A stretch of 64,000 nucleotides of DNA from Agrobacterium sp. a22-2. Lineage in GTDB: Bacteria > Pseudomonadota > Alphaproteobacteria > Rhizobiales > Rhizobiaceae. Below are positions 59,222-64,000 of the stretch, piece after piece (within the stretch, counting starts at the first letter, position 1; every line of letters starts with the position of its first letter). The translations under genes and the position numbers were made by a program. The stretch is from the NCBI RefSeq assembly GCF_012276985.1, contig NZ_JAAXMM010000004.1, positions 303,736 to 367,735 on the forward strand, given 5' to 3'. The notes below the pieces were generated by a model. That model was not told the origin of the DNA and did no database searches. It was given only the letters and a program-made list of their open reading frames with translations.

Positions 59222-60100
59222 GTGGCGGAGACGGCCGCCAGGCGAACGGGCCGGTTGGCGGTCATTGCCGGAAGCGGCATGCTTCCGGTCTTCGTGGCAG
59301 AGGCGGCCCGCGCGGCCGGCGAAAATCCTTTTGTCTTCCGGCTGAAGAACGAAGCCGACCAACGCTTCGAGGCGTTCGAGGGCGTGCCGATCGGCGTCGG
59401 CGATATGGCCGGGCTCTCCGCCTTGCTGAAGGCCAAGGGGATCGGCCGGGTCGTGATGTCGGGTGGTGTCCGGCGGCGGCCGCATTTCGGCGAGATCCAC
59501 GTCAACCTTCGTTCCATCCTGAAACTGCCATCGGCACTGCGCACGCTGCTGGCTGGCGGTGACGATGCCGTTTTGACCATGGTTATAAAGCTGATCGAGG
59601 CGCAGGGCGTCGATGTGGTGGGGGCGCAGGAGATTGCGCCCGGCCTGCTCGCGACCACCGGGCCGCTGGGGGCGCATCGTCCAAGCGACGAAGACCGGCG
59701 CGATATCCAGGCTGCGGCAAAAGCAGCCGAGGTGCTGGGCCGTCTGGATGTCGGGCAGGGGGCGGTCAGCGTCGGCGGACGCATCGTCGCGCTGGAAGGT
59801 GTCGAGGGCACGGATCGCATGCTGAAGCGGGTGGCCGACCTGCGCTCCGAGGGGCGGATTTCCAGCCGCCGCAAGGGCGTGCTGGTAAAACTGTGCAAGC
59901 CGCAGCAGGATGTCCGCGCCGACCTGCCAACCGTCGGTCTTTCCACGGTGGCCGAAGCGTCCCATGCCGGTCTTGCCGGCATTGCCGTGGAATCGGGCCG
60001 GGCGCTGATCATCGAGCGCGACGCCATGCTGGCCGCCGCTGACGCGGCGGGCCTGTTCGTGTGCGGCATCGATCTCGGGCTGCCGGGAGAGCTGATGTGA
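59222..60100 (+). CDS. lpxI: UDP-2,3-diacylglucosamine pyrophosphatase LpxI
   Basis: 292 residues starting at GTG four bases after lpxA. DUF1009/LpxI family, the alphaproteobacterial replacement of LpxH. Recognised from VIAGSGMLPVFVAEAA, VMSGGVRRRPHFGEI, GAHRPSDEDRRDI and EGVEGTDRMLKRVADLR. Overlaps lpxB by GTGA. Confidence 0.95.
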   Translation: MAETAARRTGRLAVIAGSGMLPVFVAEAARAAGENPFVFRLKNEADQRFEAFEGVPIGVGDMAGLSALLKAKGIGRVVMSGGVRRRPHFGEIHVNLRSILKLPSALRTLLAGGDDAVLTMVIKLIEAQGVDVVGAQEIAPGLLATTGPLGAHRPSDEDRRDIQAAAKAAEVLGRLDVGQGAVSVGGRIVALEGVEGTDRMLKRVADLRSEGRISSRRKGVLVKLCKPQQDVRADLPTVGLSTVAEASHAGLAGIAVESGRALIIERDAMLAAADAAGLFVCGIDLGLPGELM

Positions 60101-61278
60101 GCGCCAGGGCCTTGAAGGTTGCCGTCATTGCTGGCGAAGTATCCGGTGATCTGCTGGGGGCGGATCTGATTGCTGCGCTGAAAGCGCAGTCCGGGCGGGA
60201 TATCGACCTGGTCGGCGTTGGCGGCGAGGCGCTGCAGGCGCAAGGGCTTCACTCGCTCTTCGATTTTTCGGAATTGTCGGTGATGGGCATCACCCAGGTA
60301 TTGGTACGGCTGCCGCGGTTCATCCGCCGGATCGGCCAGACGGCCAAAGCCATCATCGAAGCCCGGCCCGACCTGCTGCTGATCGTCGACAGCCCGGATT
60401 TCACCCATCGGGTGGCGCGCAAGGTGCGGGCGGTACTTCCGGATCTTGCGGTGGTCAATTACGTCTGTCCGAGCGTCTGGGCCTGGAAGGAATATCGTGC
60501 CCGGCAGATGCTTGCCTATGTCGACGAGGTTCTGGCCGTCCTGCCGTTCGAGCCGGAGGCCATGGTCCGTCTTGGCGGGCCGAAAACCCATTTCGTCGGC
60601 CATCGGCTGACCACAGTGCCTGAACTGCTCGAGACGCGGGCGAGACGCGCCGCCAGAGGGGCTCCGGCGCCAGGCGCAATCAAAACGATCATGCTGCTGC
60701 CGGGGTCGCGCCGCGCCGAAATCTCGTCGCTGCTGCCCGTCTTCGGTGAGGCCGTGCAGGATTTCGTCGCCCGCAATGGCGACACCCGCTTTGTGCTGCC
60801 CACCGTGCCACGCCAGGAGAAGACCGTTCGCGAGATTGTCGCGACCTGGCCGATCAAACCCGAGTTATTGATCGGCGATACCGCCAAGTGGCGGGGCTTT
60901 GCCGAGGCCGATGCGGCGCTGGCGGCGTCCGGCACCGTGCTTCTGGAACTGGCGCTGGCCGGCGTGCCGGTTGTCTCGGCCTACAAGACCGACTGGCTGA
61001 TCAGGCTGCTCAATTTCAAGATCCGCATCTGGACGGCAGCTTTGCCCAACCTGATCGCCGACTATCCGGTCGTGCCGGAATATTTCAACGATTCGATCAG
61101 GGCCGGCGCCCTGTCGCGCTGGATGGACAGGCTGTCGTCCGACACCCTGCAGCGCCGCGCCATGCTGGAGGGTTTTGACCGCGTCTGGCAAAACCTGGAA
61201 ACGCAAAGCCCCTCCGGCGAGGAAGGGGCTCGGCTGGTTCTGGAGCTGCTGCGGCGGAAGATGCCTGGTCTGTTCTGA
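60097..61278 (+). CDS. lpxB: lipid A disaccharide synthase
   Basis: 393 residues starting at GTG inside the lpxI stop codon. GT-B glycosyltransferase (GT19) joining UDP-diacyl-GlcN and lipid X. VIAGEVSGDLLGADLI, DSPDFTHRVARKVR and NYVCPSVWAWKEYRARQM are characteristic. Last gene of the lipid A run; convergent with the S-formylglutathione hydrolase gene. Confidence 0.97.
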   Translation: MSARALKVAVIAGEVSGDLLGADLIAALKAQSGRDIDLVGVGGEALQAQGLHSLFDFSELSVMGITQVLVRLPRFIRRIGQTAKAIIEARPDLLLIVDSPDFTHRVARKVRAVLPDLAVVNYVCPSVWAWKEYRARQMLAYVDEVLAVLPFEPEAMVRLGGPKTHFVGHRLTTVPELLETRARRAARGAPAPGAIKTIMLLPGSRRAEISSLLPVFGEAVQDFVARNGDTRFVLPTVPRQEKTVREIVATWPIKPELLIGDTAKWRGFAEADAALAASGTVLLELALAGVPVVSAYKTDWLIRLLNFKIRIWTAALPNLIADYPVVPEYFNDSIRAGALSRWMDRLSSDTLQRRAMLEGFDRVWQNLETQSPSGEEGARLVLELLRRKMPGLF

Positions 61279-61300
61279 CGGGGGATTGCCGTATTTGCCT

Positions 61301-62134
61301 CTATCCCAGCCGCTCGGCATGCCATTTCAAATGGTCGTCCATGAAGGTCGAGATGAAGAAGTAGGAGTGGTCGTAGCGCTCGTGCATCCTGAGCGTCAGC
61401 GCGATATCCGTATCCTTCACCGCCTCCTCGAACAGCCATGGCCGCAGGCCTGTGTCGAGAAAGCTGTCGGCCTTGCCCTGGTCGATCAGGAACTCGGGAA
61501 AGCGGGCGCCGTCTTTGACGAGCGCACAGGCGTCATAGGGGCGCCATGCGGCTTTGTCGGGGCCGAGATATTTCTCGAAGGCGTCCTGTGTCCAGTCGGC
61601 AGTGCTGGGCTCGACGATCGGCGCGAAGGCTGAGCAGCTCTTGAAGCGGTCGGGATTCTTCAGCGCAATGGTCATGGCGCCATGGCCGCCCATGGAATGT
61701 CCGAAAATGCCCTGACGCGACATGTCGGCGCGGAACTGTTCGCCGATCAGGGCCGGCAGTTCCTCGGTGATGTAGCTGTACATCCGGTAATGCTGCGACC
61801 ATGGCTGCTCGGTGGCGTCGAGATACATGCCGGCGCCCTTGCCCATTTTCCAGTTGGTGAGTTCGTCGGGCACGTCATTACCGCGCGGGCTGGTGTCGGG
61901 GCAGACGATAATCAGGCCGAGTTCGGCGGCCATGCGGCGATACTCGCCCTTGTCCATGACATTGGCATGGGTGCAGGTCAGGCCGGAGAGATACCACAGC
62001 ACCGGCCGTTTTTCGGCGATCGCCTGCGGCGGCACAAAGACCGCAAAGGTCATGTCGCATTGGCAGGTCTCGGAGGCGTGGGAAAAAACGCCCTGCATGC
62101 CGCCGAATGCGGTGTTCTGGGAAATGACATTCAT
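61301..62134 (-). CDS. fghA: S-formylglutathione hydrolase
   Basis: 277 residues, esterase D family. Splits S-formylglutathione to formate and glutathione. Catalytic Ser in GHSMGGHGAM, oxyanion segment YLSGLTCTHANVMDKG, Asp in the DQGKADSFLD region and His in YDHSYFFISTF. Companion of the formaldehyde dehydrogenase partly seen at 63880; three other genes lie between. Confidence 0.95.
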   Translation of the reverse strand: MNVISQNTAFGGMQGVFSHASETCQCDMTFAVFVPPQAIAEKRPVLWYLSGLTCTHANVMDKGEYRRMAAELGLIIVCPDTSPRGNDVPDELTNWKMGKGAGMYLDATEQPWSQHYRMYSYITEELPALIGEQFRADMSRQGIFGHSMGGHGAMTIALKNPDRFKSCSAFAPIVEPSTADWTQDAFEKYLGPDKAAWRPYDACALVKDGARFPEFLIDQGKADSFLDTGLRPWLFEEAVKDTDIALTLRMHERYDHSYFFISTFMDDHLKWHAERLG

Positions 62135-62157
62135 CGGGATTTCCTTGAGTCTTGAGG

Positions 62158-62817
62158 TCAGGACGCAAACGACACCGCGCCGTTGACGGCGGCGGCAATC
62201 AGCACGGTGTTGAAGAAGTAGGAGACGGTGGCGTGCACGAGGTTGAGCTTGCGCATCGCCGTGGTGGTGATCTGCACGTCCGAGGTCTGGGCGGTCATGC
62301 CGATGACGAAGGAGAAGTAGACGAAATCGTAGCCCGACGGTTCCGGCGTGCCGGGAAATTCGAGCCCGCCCCGATATCCACGCTTGCCGTCCACCGGCTT
62401 GCCCATCGGCTTCCAGAACACATGGGCATAGTGCATGGCCGCCATGGTGTGAATGGTCAACCAGCCGAAGAGGACCGAGCAGAAGGCTAGCAGGAGTTCG
62501 AAGACATTGCTGGGCGCGTCGCGATTGAGCGCCAGGAATAGTGATCCGATGGCCGCAATGATGGTGAGTGCCGTTGCAGCGAAGATCACCAGGGCCGGCG
62601 CATCGGCGGCATCGGCATGAATCTTCAGATAGGCCGGCGTCAACCGCCTGAGCCGCAACCAGGATAGCAGCAGGTAGCCGGCAAAGAACAACAGCGCCGG
62701 CCCTTCGATGGCAATGTCGGGCGACCGGTAGGCAATCACCGGCAGGGCGAGCAAGGCCAGTCCGCCGGCGACCATGAAGGAGCGGTAGCGGTAGTCGAGG
62801 ATCCAGTTCAGGGTCAT
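62158..62817 (-). CDS. DUF1345 family membrane protein
   Basis: 219 residues from ATG 62817, with about five transmembrane helices. Family features are SLFLAL, HTMAAMHYAHVFW and GYDFVYFSFVIGMTAQTSDVQI. Function unknown. 23 bases upstream of fghA on the same strand, so probably in one transcript with it. Confidence 0.87.
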   Translation of the reverse strand: MTLNWILDYRYRSFMVAGGLALLALPVIAYRSPDIAIEGPALLFFAGYLLLSWLRLRRLTPAYLKIHADAADAPALVIFAATALTIIAAIGSLFLALNRDAPSNVFELLLAFCSVLFGWLTIHTMAAMHYAHVFWKPMGKPVDGKRGYRGGLEFPGTPEPSGYDFVYFSFVIGMTAQTSDVQITTTAMRKLNLVHATVSYFFNTVLIAAAVNGAVSFAS

Positions 62818-62860
62818 GCTTTCACCCGGCATCGGCCATTCAAAGCCCGGACGGGCGCGG

Positions 62861-63301
62861 TCATTTCTTGACGCGGCGGCACAGCCTGTCAAGCGTTTCC
62901 AGGAAGGCGGAGCGGTCGCGCGGCGAAAAGGCGGCGTTGTAACCTTTGCTCTCACCGGTCTCGCGCAAATGGGCGCCAAGGTCGCGCATGGCGGTCGCCA
63001 TGCCGATATTGGCCTGGTCGAAGACGCGGCCGGTCGGGCCGGTCACCGACGCCCCGGCTCCGACACAGCGACCGGCCAGCGGTACATCGGCCGTCACGAC
63101 GATGTCGCCCGGTCCTGCGCGCTCGGCAATCCAGTCGTCGGCGGCATCGAAGCCGCTGGAAACGATGACATTCTTCACCATCGGATCGCGCGACGGGCGC
63201 AGGCCGGAATTGGCGACCAGGGTCACCTCCATGCCATGGCGCTCGGCAACTTTCAGAATTTCCGGTTTGACCGGGCAGGCGTCTGCGTCGACATAGATCA
63301 C
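62861..63301 (-). CDS. DUF188/YaiI-YqxD family protein (PIN-like)
   Basis: 146 residues from GTG 63301; the frame extends upstream to a TTG but homologues start at the strand (V/M)IYVDADACPVK. A NYN/PIN-like fold with DADACPVK, VTADVPLAGR and the late FLETLDRLCRR. May be a nuclease or related metal-binding protein (inference). Between the DUF1345 gene and a secreted protein gene. Confidence 0.87.
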   Translation of the reverse strand: MIYVDADACPVKPEILKVAERHGMEVTLVANSGLRPSRDPMVKNVIVSSGFDAADDWIAERAGPGDIVVTADVPLAGRCVGAGASVTGPTGRVFDQANIGMATAMRDLGAHLRETGESKGYNAAFSPRDRSAFLETLDRLCRRVKK

Positions 63302-63355
63302 GGAGTTCTCGTGCCTTCCTTGCTTGCGAACGCCTGCTCCTTTGCCTGACAAATG

Positions 63356-63754
63356 CTAGCGCGTCCAGTTCTCGGAGATCACCTTTTCAGAGCCACCATA
63401 GGTCCAGACGCCCTGCCAGCTGCCGTCCGGCTGCTCGAAATACATGGCAATGCCGAAATTCTCCTTGGAGACATAGCCAACGGAGATGGCGGTGTCATCG
63501 TCGGAGGCCGGACCCATTTCGAAACGGTCACCGATGAATTTGGCGCCCAGGCCGGTTCCGACGAATTCATCCCCGGCGATCTCCCAATAGACGGCATAGG
63601 TCTGTCCGGTGCGGACCACCTTTACCGTCCCGGTATATTCCTCGGTCGCGTCCTCGTTGCTGCCGGTGACTTTGAAGGTTCCGGTCGGATCGGCCAAGGC
63701 TGCCGCCGGAGCCAGGATCAATGCGCATGCTGTCAAAATTGCCCGTATGGACAT
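63356..63754 (-). CDS. small secreted hypothetical protein
   Basis: 132 residues, no named family recognised. A clean signal peptide cleaved after ALA (about residue 21), then a beta-rich domain with repeated short strands (YTGTVKVVRTG, YAVYWEIAGDEFVGTG, IAMYFEQPDGSWQGVWTYGG) resembling lipocalin-like or fibronectin-binding annotations in relatives. A strong GGGGG ribosome site precedes the ATG. Second in a leftward run towards fghA. Confidence 0.78.
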   Translation of the reverse strand: MSIRAILTACALILAPAAALADPTGTFKVTGSNEDATEEYTGTVKVVRTGQTYAVYWEIAGDEFVGTGLGAKFIGDRFEMGPASDDDTAISVGYVSKENFGIAMYFEQPDGSWQGVWTYGGSEKVISENWTR

Positions 63755-63879
63755 AGGTCTACCCCCTCAAGAATCGGTTGAATGCCAACCGTGCAATATT
63801 AGCATCCGATTGCCTGTCTGGGGTGAAGGCGCAGCCCTGCCGGGCTGACTATTACCGGGTCAACCGCGCCTTTTCATGC

Positions 63880-64000
<121 letters not shown>

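Noticed and set aside
58657..60603. A 648-codon minus-strand frame opposite lpxA and lpxI
   Set aside because: Antisense to genes with clear family motifs and overlapping starts; composition is that of a shadow frame.

Overview
The window is a roughly 60% GC, gene-dense chromosomal segment of an alphaproteobacterium in the Rhizobiales, most probably the Rhizobium/Agrobacterium/Sinorhizobium group. The basis is the aapJQMP general amino-acid transporter beside metC, the rpsB-tsf-pyrH-frr-uppS-cdsA-rseP-bamA-lpxD-fabZ-lpxA-lpxI-lpxB run with LpxI instead of LpxH, an NDUFS4-type complex I subunit, an EipB envelope protein, and class I PhaC with a phasin. Genus-level placement is inference from gene content and order; no search was possible.

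Layout. 1-6.2 kb: a tightly packed cluster of an MFS protein (cut by the window edge), a DUF534-type periplasmic binding protein, a 695-aa polytopic protein with two extracytoplasmic segments, and a HAMP-SpoIIE phosphatase. 6.2-10.6 kb: leftward radC, then sfsA-map, and phaC. 10.7-13.9 kb: a small lipoprotein, a class I/II aminotransferase and hom. 13.9-18.9 kb: an accessory patch in which recJ is bracketed by two RTX (calcium beta-roll) proteins; it also holds a 275-bp element bounded by a perfect 34-bp inverted repeat and a 71-aa membrane protein. 18.9-22.8 kb: two identical tRNA-Glu genes in a 112-bp direct duplication, a lipoprotein, gloA, a double cold-shock-domain protein with a DUF192 partner, tRNA-Pro, the NDUFS4-like gene and tRNA-Arg.

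22.8-27.9 kb: a foreign-looking patch beside tRNA-Arg. A very AT-rich leader precedes a four-gene Csu/archaic-type chaperone-usher pilus operon whose chaperone is only 142 aa and lacks the second Ig-like domain. 28-39 kb: a membrane-anchored SNase-like protein, aapJQMP (leftward), metC, an FAD monooxygenase, a zinc-finger protein, a hydrolase, an enoyl-CoA hydratase-like gene, cysE and DUF3126. 39-48 kb: a phasin with a clear promoter and palindrome, clpS-clpA, azlCD, HIT, a leftward overlapping trio (RidA, glycerophosphodiesterase, GNAT/DUF482) and eipB. 48-61.3 kb: translation, nucleotide, phospholipid, envelope and lipid A genes, all rightward, with several ATGA/GTGA overlaps. 61.3-64 kb: a leftward glutathione-dependent formaldehyde oxidation locus (the formaldehyde dehydrogenase is cut by the window end) with three uncharacterised genes between its two enzymes.

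Working together: phaC and the phasin make and coat polyhydroxybutyrate granules. hom, metC, cysE, the aminotransferase and aapJQMP serve amino-acid supply. clpS-clpA forms an N-degron proteolysis module. bamA, rseP and lpxD-fabZ-lpxA-lpxI-lpxB build the outer membrane. The best candidates for something undescribed are the sensor/MFS/binding-protein/SpoIIE cluster at the left edge and the compact pilus operon with a one-domain chaperone.
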